The notes beneath the pieces are model-generated. The model saw only the letters and a list, made by a program, of their open reading frames with translations. It was not told the DNA's origin and did not search any database. Of a stretch of DNA of 64,000 nt, positions 1 through 12,060 are shown piece after piece (the first letter of the stretch is position 1; every line of letters starts with the position of its first letter). The position numbers and the translations under genes were made by a program. The stretch is from contig CM040442.1 in NCBI GenBank assembly GCA_022749755.1, forward strand, positions 9,646,457-9,710,456, in the 5' to 3' direction. Origin of the DNA: Azadirachta indica (Eukaryota > Streptophyta > Magnoliopsida > Sapindales > Meliaceae).

Positions 1-184
1 TTTTTTTAATATTTAGCTTCCTTTATTTTTGGTAGGAGTTTTTTTGCCTTATTTAAGTAGATTTAGCTTTTCTCTATTATAAATAGAGAGCTTACAGTAT
101 TATTTAGACACCTTTCTTTCAATAAAATTTTATTCAAAACTTTCGAAACCTTAATTTCGTTTATTTTCGCGTTTCTGCCTCATC
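1..184 (+). mobile_element. LTR-like end of a retrotransposon (partial)
   Basis: The window opens in sequence that looks like the end of a plant LTR. A TATAAATAGAGAG box near 79 is followed by an AATAAAATTTTATTC polyadenylation-like stretch near 120, then a run to about 184 where NLR sequence begins abruptly. This order is typical of the promoter/R/U5 part of Gypsy-type LTRs. The 5' part lies outside the window and no second LTR is seen, so a solo LTR or a truncated element are both possible. Confidence 0.4.
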
Positions 185-510
185 ATGCCGTCCCTTGAAA
201 GACTCGGCTTATTCTTAATAGATGGTGTAAAAAGAGTGGGTAATGAATTTCTGGGAATAGATCACGAATCATCTTCATTTGTTGCCTTTCCCAAATTGAA
301 ATCGCTTCAATTTTCTGGTAATGAAAAGATTGTAATAGTGGGATTACGGGATTAATCACAATGGAGAAAACTGTCTACTGCATCTTTTTTCCTTGACAAT
401 CAATATCTGCTTGAAAGTAATTAAGGCACTACCAAACCACATTCTTCAGAAGACAACACTGCAGAAATTGGAGATTTAGAAGTCCTACTCCAGAAGAACT
501 TTACGCAAGG
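184..510 (+). pseudogene. NLR leucine-rich-repeat 3' fragment, copy A
   Basis: This stretch matches the end of the LRR region of the intact NLR at 3687 (compare 6139-6456), starting at the codons for LPSLERL and including GVKRVGNEFLGIDHES. It cannot code. After KLKSLQF the frame is disturbed, and stops follow at 'gggattaatc' and later. It ends at a G|GTAATT donor-like site (about 510/511), the same place where the intact gene has its donor. In this copy the matching acceptor near 605-607 reads TTTTGCAT instead of TTTTGCAG, so splicing would also fail. Confidence 0.8.
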
Positions 511-1375
511 GTAATTATTATTTCTTCACCTGCACCAAATTTTAGTTTTGCACGCTTTCTGTTTCTCAGAAAACTACCATTTCTGTTATTGTTTTACAAT
601 TTTGCATGCATAAGCGGAAATGTCAGTCATGATATCAGACAGCAGAGCAGAGTGATAAATCTGGTCATGCAAGGGATGAAGGCAGCCGATCAGGACTATG
701 GAAAGAGAAGTCTAATCAAAGACCAAAAGACTGCTAAACTTTCTGGGGTCTTGCTTTGATTCAGGTAACTTTTGTATTTACTTGCTCCTACACAGTACAA
801 GGTTCTCTCATTTATTTATAATAATTTTATTTCTGTCTTTTTCCACTAGTATCGGTGTTATACGTCTAGGTTGACGAAAAGAAACTGCGCATATAAGATG
901 CTCTAAATGCAACAAAGATATTCTACTTCCTCCATTAATTTTACTTCTGCATCTTCTGTCATCGTACTTGAACTAATGCTTTCACTCAGAATATTGTAAA
1001 TCTTTCCTAGGCAACAGTGGAGGAAGGTACTGCAAGTAGTGGATAGTTGGTGTTTTCTGCAATAGCTAATGCCATTGATGATCAATGCTCTTGAAAAGGA
1101 TTAGCAAAAGGTGATAACCTCATAATGGCTGTCTCTATCATTCACCCACCATAGTAACATGATTCCTCATTTGATTTCTTATGGATAATTGTTAGTTTGG
1201 AACAGAAATCTTTAAAAGGACAATTCGACTACCCTTTAAGTTAATTGTGAAGAACGCAAGGGTCAAGAGAAGTGTTGTAATTGAAAAGGCATGTGATTCT
1301 GCTAGCTATATGTTAAAGTTTGTAACAAGTTTAATAGTTGAACATTGTTATATTCTTTTTCTATTTGTACATTCA

Positions 1376-1889
1376 GATGATATACGGTAACGATCCTAAG
1401 TATGTTTACCAGGCTGCTACAGAAATATTTGAGAACCCGGTGGTAGGAGACAACCATACTGGTCTTTCTCTTTTCCTGGTAGAAAATAAATATTTATTTC
1501 AATCCAAACTCTTATTTTATGTTATACCGGTTAGCAATCTTATGTTTTTAAATTTACAGGTGCTAAGATATTGCTTGGAGCATGGAGCTTCTATCATCAA
1601 AAGGACTTCCTCACAAGAAGGAACCTGAGCCTGAGGCTCCTGGAAACCCCATGAATAACTTCAGGTATTTATTATTATAACCACTATCATTTTCTCTCTA
1701 TTTTGACTAAAAAGATTAACCTTTACAGTAAACTCTTTACTAACTTGGATTGCTTAACCGTTGTCGGTTGTGTATATAATCAGGTTATGGATATGTAATG
1801 TCTTTGTTGAGGACAATTTCACCCTGAAGATTTGTAGCAAGCAACACTCATGTATGGATCTTACTAACGTTAAGATACAAAGAGACACA
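1376..1889 (+). pseudogene. Unrecognised three-exon remnant, copy A
   Basis: Three short open blocks lie between plausible splice signals. Block 1 follows an ATTCAG at 1371-1376 and reads DPKYVYQAATEIFENP. Block 2 follows TTTACAG near 1559 and reads GAKILLGAWSFYHQK in one frame, and PEAPGNPMNNF after a shift. Block 3 follows AATCAG near 1783 and reads LWICNVFVEDNFTLK up to a TAG at 1887-1889. The same blocks recur at 11130-11610. I do not recognise the protein family. Block 2 needs a frame change, so this is scored as a remnant. It may be a second gene's 3' end captured with the NLR duplicate. Confidence 0.35.
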
Positions 1890-2160
1890 TAGTGAAGGAT
1901 GAAAATCTGATCCTGACCTCTATAAAGCATGACATATTGAAGCCACTTTTTCACTGAGATTGGTTTGATTTTAGCTCCACTTTTGTATCAGCAAGTTAGT
2001 ACCAATCCTATTTTACTCTCGTATTTGGGCTTGTGTATTTGGACTCTCTTCCTGGCTTCCCTTTGGCGAAACTTATAATTTATCAAATTTCTCAACTTCC
2101 ACTTGCCTGTTAATATTTTTATTCAACTTTTAGTGATTTATCTCACAAATATTAAAAAAA

Positions 2161-3490
2161 AAAATTTTAAAGTAATAACATTTTAATTCTGAAGTAAACT
2201 GGCATTATCATTCATTACGGGTGGGGAAAAGATTCTACGGAAAAAAATGCTGAGTTACATGTAATAGAATCATAAAATTTGTTTCAGCTATTATTTTATG
2301 AAAAATTGTTCTTTTATTAGCACAAAAAACATTAACTCTTCTATTCTATTTTTTGTTTTAATTTTAAAATTGAAAACCAAAATAAAGAATTTCAAAATAT
2401 GGTGATACATATCACATTTTTTTGTTAACAGTTTTATAAAAAAGAAAACTAATTAAGTTTATTAAAATTTAAAACTAAAACTTTCAAAAATAAATAGAAA
2501 ATAAATAACTAATAAAAATAAATCAAATTAAAAATATGTTTTAATAAAACCCAAATCGAATTAGACCATACACACATCTATCTCCAACAATCATGTTTAT
2601 TATAGAATTCGATCTCTAATTATACCATATTAAAAAATATTCGCACTCTCCTACTCTTAAGTAACATATGAAATCTTGAGAAAATAATATATGAAATTTA
2701 TTTTATTTAATTCTTTTTTTCTAATACAAGTATGTTAAAGCCTCGTTAACATAATTTAATTTTCACTTGTAATTTATGCAAACAAATTTTTATTATAATC
2801 TCAATTTAATTTCAATATATATTAAATTGAAGAGAAGCCAAAGTTCAGAGAGTATTTGATTAAGTATTTGATTAAACATAAAGCACCATTGGTATAATAA
2901 AGTTTTATTTTGGAGGGAGCATGAAATAAGGATTAGAAGAACCTTGAAAATTGAGCGAATGAATATTAAGAGTTTTAACATATTCGTCGTATAAAATTTG
3001 AAAAGTTAACACTTAAATAAAAGATTTTAAAATAAAGACATACTTACCACCTCCTCTGTAATCATCTAAATTTATTAATTAAGAGTTAAATGATTATAAT
3101 AACCTCGTGTCTCTTAAGTTTAAGAAGGAAACAAAATTGATTTTTTAAAATCATTTAATGTTTAAAAAATTAAAATTAAAAATTAGATTAATTAAAAACA
3201 AAATATAATTTATATTTAATTAATATTATGGTTAACTTTTTCTTTTTCCTCCCAGAGCTTTTCATGTTGCTGTATTGTAGTTCGAAGTGTGAAAGCTAGC
3301 AACAAGAAAGGAAAGTGCATGGGTGACTATATGTAAAAGCTGAAGTCTTTCTTTCTTTCAATTGCATCTGCAGCTTCCAGGAAACTTCGTGGAAAGCTTG
3401 CCATTTGCTTTCAGTCAATACTAAAAAAAATTAACAGTACAGTCGGCCGTGACGTAAGTGTAGGCCGGCCCTAACTGTCGGGACCAATTA
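2161..3490. other. Intergenic AT-rich DNA upstream of NLR 1
   Basis: No gene is visible. The stretch 2760-2870 ('ttataatctcaattt...gaagagaagcca') resembles 59050-59150, upstream of the second intact NLR, so it is probably part of the ancestral upstream region. A GC-richer patch at 3440-3490 contains TGACGT and GGCCGGCC. Confidence 0.5.
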
Positions 3491-3499
3491 CGTGGTTTG

Positions 3500-3686
3500 T
3501 ACATCATTTACATCAATTTTGGGGACGGCACCCAATTTCATTTACATCAATTTTATCGTATCTCTTTTCTATATATGCATTATAAGCATTGACAGGATAA
3601 AGATAATTTTCACAACATCATCGAACAGATCATCTAACAACTCAATTTCTCCTCTTTTGCTGCAAAAATATTTACCTACTCCAACT
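3500..3686 (+). promoter_or_regulatory. Probable core promoter and leader of NLR 1
   Basis: TCTATATATGC near 3568 is a plausible TATA box. The stretch 3590-3686 ('gacaggataaagataattttcacaacatcat...') is closely repeated just ahead of the second NLR (61186-61274), and in decayed form at 24480 and 27880. That indicates a conserved leader rather than random DNA. A TTGACA (possible W-box core) lies at about 3588. Transcription start is not determined. Confidence 0.4.
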
Positions 3687-6591
3687 ATGGCTGATGCAAT
3701 CGTCTCCGCTGTTTTGGAGCAGCTGACTTCATTAATGGTTCAAGAAATACAAGAAGAGGTGAGGCTTGTAGTGGGTGTTGAAAAAGAAGTGAAAGTCCTT
3801 GCCAACAATCTTCGAGCCGTGCGAGCTGTGCTGGTTGATGCAGAGCAAAGACAAGTGAAGGAGGAATCTGTTAGGCTTTGGCTGGATCAGCTCAAAGATG
3901 CATCCTATGAGATGGAAGATGTGTTGGATGAGTGGAACACTGCAAGGTTGAAATTGCAAATCGAGGGAGTTCAGAATGCTATTGCTCCTCAGAAGAAGGT
4001 ATGCTCATTCCTTACTTCACCTTGCTTTTGTTTCAAACAAGTTAGTTTGCGCTGGGACATCGCTCACAAGATAAAAGAAATCAATGACAATCTAGATGTT
4101 ATTGAGAAAGCAAAAAACAAGTTTAATTTTAGTACGAGTGTGATTAAAAGTTTTGATGAGAAATCAGAACGTGTACCCAGTATTTCTTTCGTCGATGAGT
4201 CTGAAATTTGTGGTAGAGATGATGAGAAGAATAAACTTATAAATAAGTTGTTGTGTGAGAGTGGTGAAGAACAAAAAAGCTTCCATGTCATCTCAATTGT
4301 TGGCATGGGAGGCATTGGGAAGACAACCCTTGCTCAACTTGCCTACAATGATGACCGAGTGAAAAGAAATTTTGAGAGAGTAATATGGGTTTGTGTATCA
4401 GACCCTTTTGATGAGTTTAGAATTGCCAAAGCTATCATTGAAGCTATAAATGATTGCGCTTCTAATTTAGATGAATTTCAATCTCTCATGCAAGTTATTC
4501 ACAATTCTCTAAAAGGGAAAAAAATTCTTCTTATCTTAGATGATGTGTGGAATGAAGATTATAAAAAATGGGAACCATTTTATAATTGCTTAAAGAATTG
4601 TTTCCATGGAAGTAAAATTTTAATTACCACACGTAAGGAGTCAGTTGCGCAAATGATGGGATCAACTGATGTTATCTCCATTTCAAGATTGACTGAAGAG
4701 GCATGTTGGTCATTGTTTAAGTTGATGGCATTTTTTGGTCGATCCAATGAGGAATGTCAAAAGTTTGAAGAAATTGGTCGAAATATAGTGCGCAAGTGCA
4801 AGGGCTTACCTCTTGCTGCAAAAACAATAGGGAGTCTCATGCGCACGAAGAAAATTGAAGAAGAGTGGCAAAGAGTTTTAGACAGCGAATTGTGGAAATT
4901 AGAGGAGTTAAAGAAACTAGGTCTTTTGGCTCCTTTGTTGTTGAGTTATAATGATTTGCCTTTTATGGTTAGACGATGTTTCTCATTTTGTGCTGTCTTT
5001 CCTAAGGACTACAATTTAGAGAAAGATGAATTAATTAAATTATGGATGGCTCATGGTTATCTTAGTACAGAACAAAATAAGGAGATGGAGATGATTGGTC
5101 GGGAGTATTTTGACATCTTAGCAACCCGCTCTTTCTTTCAAGAGTTTCGGAAAGACTATGATGATTGTATTATAAGATGCAAGATGCATGACATAGTACA
5201 TGACTTTGCCAAATTTATTAGTAAGGGAGAATGCTTTGTGGCAGAAGAACATAACGGTCTTGAAGAATTACTCCTACAGTACTCTTCTCAGAAAAACGTC
5301 TTCCATTCTCTGTTAAAGATTGGTGAGAACTTTCCATTCCCAGACTCCATTTATCAACTCAAAAGATTGCGTAGCCTCTTAATTCATGGTAGTGTTAAAG
5401 ACTCTTCATTGACTAGTAAGGTTCTGCCGGAGTTATTTGATAACTTGACAAGTTTAAGGGTATTTCATATGAAACACTCGTTTCGGCCGAGTTTGATGAA
5501 GGAGCTGCCTAATAAAGTTGGAAAGTTGATACATTTGAGATACCTTAATTTGTCGGGTCATGATATAGAAAGACTGCCCGAGACATTGTGTGAGTTATAT
5601 AATCTACAAATTTTAGACATTAGTTACTGTACAGAACTTAAAGAATTACCGCAAGGAATTGGAAAGTTAATAAACATGAGGCATTTACTGAATGATTTCA
5701 CTCGTTCGATAACCTACCTGCCAGCGGGGATTACAAGGTTAACTAATCTGCGGACATTGAAAAGATTCGTTGTTGGTAGAGATGCTGATGGAATCAAAAC
5801 ATGTAGCCTTGAATCTTTAAAAAACTTTAATCTCCTTCGAGTAGTTGGACTGGGTAATGTGCCAGATGTTGATGGGGCCGAGAGATCAGAACTTGAGAAA
5901 AGAAAAAATTTGCATGTTTTGAAACTCGATTTCTTTAGGCGTGAAGGAGGGAGGAAGAATGAGGAAGACGAAGAACTACTTGAAGCCTTAAAACCACCCC
6001 TAAATTTAAAGGAATTACGGATAGTAGGACACAAAGGAAACACTGTAAACCCCAATTGGATGATGTCATTAACCAATCTGAAGGTTTTAGAGCTCGTCAC
6101 GTGCAGAAATTGTGTTCATTTGCCTCCGCTGGGAAAGCTGCCGTCCCTTGAAAGACTCTGTTTACACCGAATGGATGGTGTGAAAAGAGTGGGTAATGAA
6201 TTTCTGGGAATAGATCACGAATCGTCTTCATTTGTTGTTGCCTTTCCCAAATTGAAATCGCTGGAATTTTTGTTGATGAAAAATTGGGAAGAGTGGGATT
6301 ACGGGATTAACAGAAATGGAGAAAATTGTATGCCCCATCTTTCTTCCTTGAAAATCAAACTCTGCTCGAAATTGAAGGCACTGCCAGACCACATTCTTCA
6401 GAAAGCAGCACTGAAGAAATTGGAGATCAGCCGAGGTCTTTACATAAACTATAGAGGTAATTAGTTATTTCTCCTTCTGCACCAAGTTTTAGTCTTACTT
6501 TCTATTTTTCAGAGAACTAATATCTACATAATTGTTTTACAATTTTGCAGGCACTTATATGTATTGGGACTATTTATTGAAGTCAAATTAA
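3687..6591 (+). CDS. CC-NB-LRR (CNL) disease-resistance protein, RGA-like
   Basis: Intracellular immune receptor of the non-TIR class. I start at ATG 3687 (MADAIVSAVLEQLTS, the usual CNL beginning); the frame is open upstream to 3492, but that part is leader-like. Numbering from this Met: Rx-type coiled coil 1-150 with EDVLDEW near 77; P-loop GMGGIGKTT 206-214; kinase-2 LILDDVW ending at W288; GLPLA from 373; RNBS-D CFSFCAVFPKDY from 431; MHD motif at 500-502; then about 15 leucine-rich repeats. All NB-ARC signatures are intact, so it looks functional. Unspliced, the frame stops at 6464 (925 aa). A donor at 6456|GTAATT and acceptor TTTTGCAG|6551 would replace the last codons in frame and end at TAA 6589-6591. 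The gene sits among fragments of its own family and is 3.6 kb from the edge. Confidence 0.93.
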
Positions 6592-8925
6592 CAATCGAGG
6601 TGATTTTTCAAAGGACTTGATTTTTAATGAAAATTATGTGATTTCCATAATGCCGCTAACTGTTCAACAAAATTTCATTTCCTTATCTCTGTTTCTGCGA
6701 ACAGCTCTCCGGCTTTGGTTTCTCCTTTTCTCGCATTTCATTCTTGCTTCTCCTGCTGTAAGCAAGTAATCCTGTCGCTGGTCTCTTTCTGTTGGTCATT
6801 GTCGTTCTGATTTTTCCTCTTGTCAAATGATATGTTTCTTCGGTTTTCTTTGTTATATTTCATTATCCAAAAGTTGTTAGGGTTTAGTGCATTTTTCATT
6901 GATTCGATCATCTTTGGCCGCTATGCCAGTAGCCTAGTAACCACTGAAGAACAACAAAACATCCGGGTTTTCCAAGGTCAGTTTTCTCTATCTCTTTTCA
7001 AGATCTCTGTGTGTTTGCAATGCTTTTCCTTTGTTTCTTTCTGTACGGTAATTATTTAATGATTTGCGACTGCCTTCAGCTGTCTTTATGAAATTTTTGG
7101 TTGTTTGTATATACTTTCCAGTTATAAGATTTTAATCGAGGTACCAATTTTTGGGTATTTGGAGCAGATTATTGCTGTGCATATTTTTATACGTGTTTGT
7201 TTTTAACACTCTTATTGTTTGTTTTAAGCTGTTTGCTCTCTCGGTTACTTGCTCAGAATTCATTTTGGTTGAAAATGCATTTTATTTGAAATTTATTTTT
7301 GGTTAAGTTGATTATTGTTATTATTGGTAGAGAAAAAGGTGTTTGGATATTTTTGAGTATTAATTCACAAGAGTTCATTTTTGTTGTGAATGAGAGCCGA
7401 TTCACAGAATACTCGTTCGTATTTCTTTTTTGTTTGCTTATTTATTTTCAAGCTCTTTGTATTCAGAGATCTCATTTTTGTTTATTTTTCAGCTGTCATT
7501 ATGATAATCAATAAATGATAATATTTTTATTTAATAAAAATCGTTATTTTCACTTTGCATTTTTGGTTTCAGTTGTGTCATATGGTGTATATATTCATAT
7601 GATATGACATTTCTGTTTAAAGGAAAATAGATTTTTATATTGCTTCTTGTTCTCTGTCTCATTTCGAGAAAAAGAACAGCTTTATAAGGAAAAGAGATGT
7701 CTTTGGTGGCGTGGGGTTATGGCTTTGGAATTGAGGAATTTGAATATCCTGTTTTGATTGGTATTTTATTGTCGTAGTACTGATTACGGGATAATATTAT
7801 GAGTTAATTTCTGGGTTTATCGATTTCTTGAATTAACAACATAAACCCAAGATTCTACATTTTATACTTGGGTTGGATGGTACTTCTTACCTTGAATTAA
7901 GATAGTGGGAGTTTCACATTATATTGTCATTCCTCTAATTAAGCTTTTCTTTTGTGCCATTTTCTAGCAGTTCCCATGGTTTTTGATTGTTTTACTTCTG
8001 TCAGTTTCTTAGTGCGGACTCTCTGAGGAACCATACTGATGTTATGCTGAGATTTTTGTCTGCATCTAATACTTAATAACACTTTTGAACTCTTAAAGCT
8101 TCCAATTTTTAACATTTCACTAGGACAAAAATGTTACAATTTTTCACATTTAACTCATAAATAATTAATCTCAGTTTTGGTTTCTCTGCTGTTTCTCGAT
8201 TTTAATTTGACACACAAACAAGTCGGAGGTAGAATTAATTAAAACATATTTAGAAAACAAGACAAGCACATGGTGCCATCTCATCAACAAATAAACTTTT
8301 ATAATAATGTCATTGCTGTGCTTTTCAACTATTTCTTGTTGAGATTTCTATCTTAGTTCAGAATCTTGATCGATACTTTGGTTTACTTATATACTGATTT
8401 TGTGAACAGATTAACAATGATTACAGCATTCTGTCCAGTTTTGAAGACTGTGGAACACTTGAACAAACTCCTCAGGCCCAAAATCAAAATAATAATTCAA
8501 AGTTAGTACAATAGTTTAATAAATTTAGTCTGATTCTTTTAGATTTGGTATCTATATTTTCATGTGGTTTATATTAGAAATGGAGCTTCTCTTGTTCTTG
8601 TTTTGATGTTTAATCTGCTTCTTTTAGATTTGATAAATATATAATGAATAAGATTTCATTGACGTTGGAGGAGAGATGACAGTTTATGCAGTATGTGTGT
8701 CTGTATCAACTAATTTTATGTTGCTTCTTGAAACATATAGGATGCATACATATGGTTTGTTGGCTAATATAATCAAGTCACTAATCAATGGCATGATCAG
8801 ATGAGAAATTAAGGATCATGATAAAAAATAATCATTTCCTTTGGTCCAATGCTCTGCTCTTAAACTATTTGTGTTTTTTGACAAATGGAGTGAGTGTGAA
8901 TGGTGAATATTCTACTTCTCATTTG
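6592..8925. other. Non-coding stretch between NLR 1 and an LRR fragment
   Basis: T-rich, with several gene-like but short open blocks and no recognisable domain. The T-rich composition and scattered splice-like signals resemble plant introns or UTR. It may be 3'-UTR/intron DNA of a longer ancestral NLR transcript. I see no transposon signature. Confidence 0.35.
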
Positions 8926-8927
8926 CT

Positions 8928-9198
8928 GTTTTCTGGGAATAGATCAAGAATCGTCTTCATCTGTTGCTGCCTTTCCAAATTGAAATCGCTGGAACTTCTG
9001 TTAATGAGAAATTGGGAAGAGTGGGATTATGGGAATAATAGAAATGGAGAAAATTTTATGCCACATCTGTATTCCTTGACAATTGAAGGCTGCTCAAAAT
9101 CAAAGGCACTGCCGTACTGCATTCTTCAGAAGACAACATTGCAGAAATTGGAGATTAGCAAAAATCTGTCTCTTCAAACTTTCCAGAAGGGTAATTAA
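8928..9198 (+). pseudogene. NLR leucine-rich-repeat 3' fragment
   Basis: From FSGNRSR onward this matches the last ~85 codons of the intact NLR LRR (KLKSLELLLMRNWEEWDYG, HILQKTTLQKLEIS). An upstream one-base change near 8970 puts 'LGIDQESSS' out of frame with the rest. It ends in QKG at a donor-like G|GTAATTA, and an acceptor-like TTTGCAG|GCATAAG follows near 9285, as in the other copies. The NB-ARC part is absent. It is either a truncated relic or an exon of a decayed gene. Confidence 0.75.
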
Positions 9199-10010
9199 TT
9201 ATTTCTTCTTCTGCACCTAGTTTCAGTCTTGCTTTCTATTTTTCAGAAAACTAATATCTTTGTAATTGTTTTACAAATTTGCAGGCATAAGTACTTTTAT
9301 CAGTCTGGACTCTGAAGAGCATATCACGTGGGGTTTCCAATAGCCTAATTTACTAGCTCCATTCGTGTGTCTTGACAATCTAATTGTTTTAAAATGATTA
9401 ATAGTCAATTAAGGTATCTTAAATATATATTTGCTGAACTTTTTCCTTGACTGGTTTGATGAGTGAAGACAAAATGTCATTTAATCTGCTTGCTGCTGTA
9501 TAGGAGAAGGCAGAATTGGCATTGCATGCACAGAGTAGCTCCGTCAGATGTAGTAGAAGGCAGCCTAAGAAACCTCAAGACACAGTGCCCAAAATTTAGA
9601 AGCTTCAGCCATTCATCAAAGACGAGGTTCTTGTTGGATGATCATTAATCTATGAATTTAACGAGCTCATCTTTTCTCCTTTACTCTTTTAACTTATGAA
9701 TTTAATGATTATGTTATTACCATTATATAATGCATTAATCTATTTTGCAGGATGTCTTCCCAAGCAGAGATCTTAATTTTTTTGTTGGATGATAATTCTA
9801 TTATCACAAGTGAGTATCGTTCACAGGGAAAGGATGCTAATCTTTCTGTAAGTCCAAGTTCATTATTCAAAATTTCAACCTTGGAAAGTTGCTATTTCTG
9901 TAATTCTCTATGTTTTGACAACATACTTTGCCACAACTTGAAAGCCAACAACTGAAAAAGAAAATAGCTTCTTGTGGTTGCGCATTTATTTAATCAATCA
10001 TCATTATCGG
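9199..10010. other. No supported gene; NLR-downstream type DNA
   Basis: Starts with the intron-like sequence that follows every LRR fragment in this locus. Open blocks at 9463-9648 and 9752-9955 have no recognisable motif and no partner copy. The stretch 9720-9960 lies between an acceptor-like TTTGCAG (9744-9750) and the next fragment. Confidence 0.3.
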
Positions 10011-10245
10011 TTGTTGCCTTTCCCAAATTGAAATCGCTTCAATTTTCTGGTAATGAAAAGATTGTAAGAGTGGGATTACGGGATTAATCAAAATGGAGAA
10101 AACTGTATGCTGCATCTTTTTTCCTTGACAATCAATCTCTGCTTGAAATTAATTAAGGCACTACCAAACCACATTCTACAGAAGACAACACTGCAGAGAT
10201 TGGAGAATTACGGAAGTCCTACTCCAGAAGAACTTTGTGGAAGGG
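10011..10245 (+). pseudogene. NLR leucine-rich-repeat 3' fragment, copy B
   Basis: Same truncated and frameshifted LRR end as at 184-510 (shared 'cttcaattttctggtaatg' lesion), but starting later, at VAFPKLKSL. Because the lesion is shared, the fragment was already broken before the module was duplicated. In this copy the acceptor at 10336-10342 (TTTTGCAG) is intact. Confidence 0.75.
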
Positions 10246-11129
10246 TAATTTATTATTTCTTCACCTGCACAAAATTTTTGTCTTGCATGCTTTCTGTTTC
10301 TCAGAAAACTAATATTTCTGTAATCGTTTTACAATTTTGCAGGCATAAGCAGAAATGTCAGTCATGATATCAGACAGCAGAGCAGAGTGATAAATTTGGT
10401 CATGGAAGGGATGCAGGCAGCCGATCAGGACTATGGAGAAGCGAAGTCTAATCAAAGATCACAAGACTGCTAAAGTTTCAGGGGTCTTGCTTTGATTCAG
10501 GTAACCTTACTTATATTTACTTGCTCCTACACAGTACAGGGTCCTCAGTCGCATTTATCTAATTTATAGAATTTGGTTTGTCTTTTTCCACTAGTATCAG
10601 TGTTATTCATCTAGGTTGAGGGAAAAAAACTGAGGGTATAAGATGCTCTTAAATGCAGCAAAGATATTCTACTTCCACCATTAATTTTACTTCTGCATCG
10701 TCTTTCATCGTACTTGAACTAATGCTCTCACTCAGAATATTATAAATCTTTCCTAGGCAACGCTGGAGGAAGGTATTGCAAGTAGTGGCTGCAGCCTGCC
10801 GTTTTCTGCAATAGCTAATCCCATTGATGATCGATGCTCTTGAAAAGGATGAGCAAAAGGTGATAACCTCATAATGGCTGTCTCTATAATTCACCCGCCA
10901 TAGTGACATGATTCCTCATTTGATTTGTTATGGATAATTGTTAGTTTGGAAGAGATATCGTTATAAGGACAATTCGACTACTCTATAAGTTAATTGTGAA
11001 GAACGCAAGGGTTATAGAGAAGTGTTGTAATTAAAAAAGGCATGTGATTCTGCTATCTATATGTTAAAGTTTGCAACAAGTTTAATAGTTGAACATTGTT
11101 AGATTTCTTTTTCTATTTGTGCATTCAGA

Positions 11130-11610
11130 TGACACGCGGTATCGACCCTAAGTATGTTTACCAAGCTGCTACAGAAATATTTGAGAACCCGATGGTAAGA
11201 GACAACCATACTGGTCTTTCTCTTTTCCTGGTAGAAAATAAATATTTATTTCCGTTTAAACTCTTATTTTATGTTATACCTATTAGCAATCTTATGCTTT
11301 TAAATTTACAGGTGCTAAGTTATTGGTTGGAGCATGGAGTTCTATTATCAAAAGGACTTTCCTCACAACAAGCCTGAGGCTCGTGGGAACCCCATGAATA
11401 ATTTCAGGTATTTATTATTATAACCACTAGCATTTGCTCTCTATTTTCAGGGAAAAAATTAACCTTTACAGTAAACTGTTTACTAACTTGGATTGCTTAA
11501 CCGTTGTCGGTTGTGTATATAATCAGGTTATGGATCTGTAATGTCTTTGTTGAGGACAATTTCACCCGTGCATGGATCTTACTAATATTAAGAGACGAAG
11601 AGACATATAG
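11130..11610 (+). pseudogene. Unrecognised three-exon remnant, copy B
   Basis: Counterpart of 1376-1889: DPKYVYQAATEIFENP after an ATTCAG, then a block after TTTACAG reading GAKLLVGAW and, in a shifted frame, GNPMNNF, then LWICNVFVEDNF after AATCAG. The last block is cut short by a deletion. Conservation of the blocks in both copies suggests real former exons, but I cannot name the protein. Confidence 0.35.
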
Positions 11611-11877
11611 TGAAGGATGAAAATCTGATCCTGACCTCTAGAAAACATGACATATTGAAGTCACTTTTGTGTCAGCAAGTTAGTACCAATCCTAGTTTAC
11701 TCTTGTATTTGGGCTTGTGTTTTTGGACTCTTTTCTTGGCTTCCATTCGACCAAACTTATAATTTACCAAAATTTCTCAACTTCTACTTGCGGATTAATA
11801 TTTTTACTCAACTTTTAGTGATTTATCCCACAAATATGAAAATAAATAAATAAATAAAACTAATAACATTTTAATGC

Positions 11878-12060
11878 TGATGTCAACCATGATGTCAGAC
11901 AGCAGAACAGAGTGATAAATTTGGTCATGGAAGGGATGCAGGCAGCCGATCAGGACTATGGAAATGAGAAGTTTAATGAAAGATCAATAGAATCCTAAAC
12001 TTTCAGGGGGTGTTGCTTTGATTTACTAGCTCCTGCACAGTACCAAGTTCTCAAAACTTC
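11878..12060 (+). repeat. Third, partial copy of the downstream module
   Basis: About 170 bp matching 629-800 and 10353-10530 ('atgtcagacagcagaacagagtgataaatttggtcatgg...'), attached directly to the end of copy B. It carries the VINLVMEGMQAADQDYG block. Confidence 0.7.

Larger units (their letters stand above)
184..2160 (+). repeat. Duplicated NLR-downstream module, copy A
   Basis: The LRR end plus about 1.6 kb downstream is repeated, with many small differences, at 10011-11870 in the same orientation. Landmarks shared by both are the stretch from 'gtcagtcatgatatcagacagcagagcag' (629; 10353), the exon-like DPKYVYQAATEIFENP (about 1395; 11137) and 'ttgtgtatataatcaggttatgga' (1767; 11511). The A copy ends in an A-rich stretch near 2150. 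Confidence 0.75.
10011..11870 (+). repeat. Duplicated NLR-downstream module, copy B
   Basis: Direct repeat of 184-2160 with small indels and substitutions throughout. For example, about 30 bp present at 1826-1855 is missing near 11566. It is separated from copy A by the intact NLR and one LRR fragment, as expected from unequal exchange within the cluster. Confidence 0.75.

Noticed and set aside
3732..6100. Open frames on the minus strand inside NLR 1 (3732-3959, 4064-4315, 5714-6100), and similar ones at 61652-61888 and 63287-63810
   Set aside because: They lie opposite strongly conserved NLR coding sequence and recur only because the sense strand is conserved.
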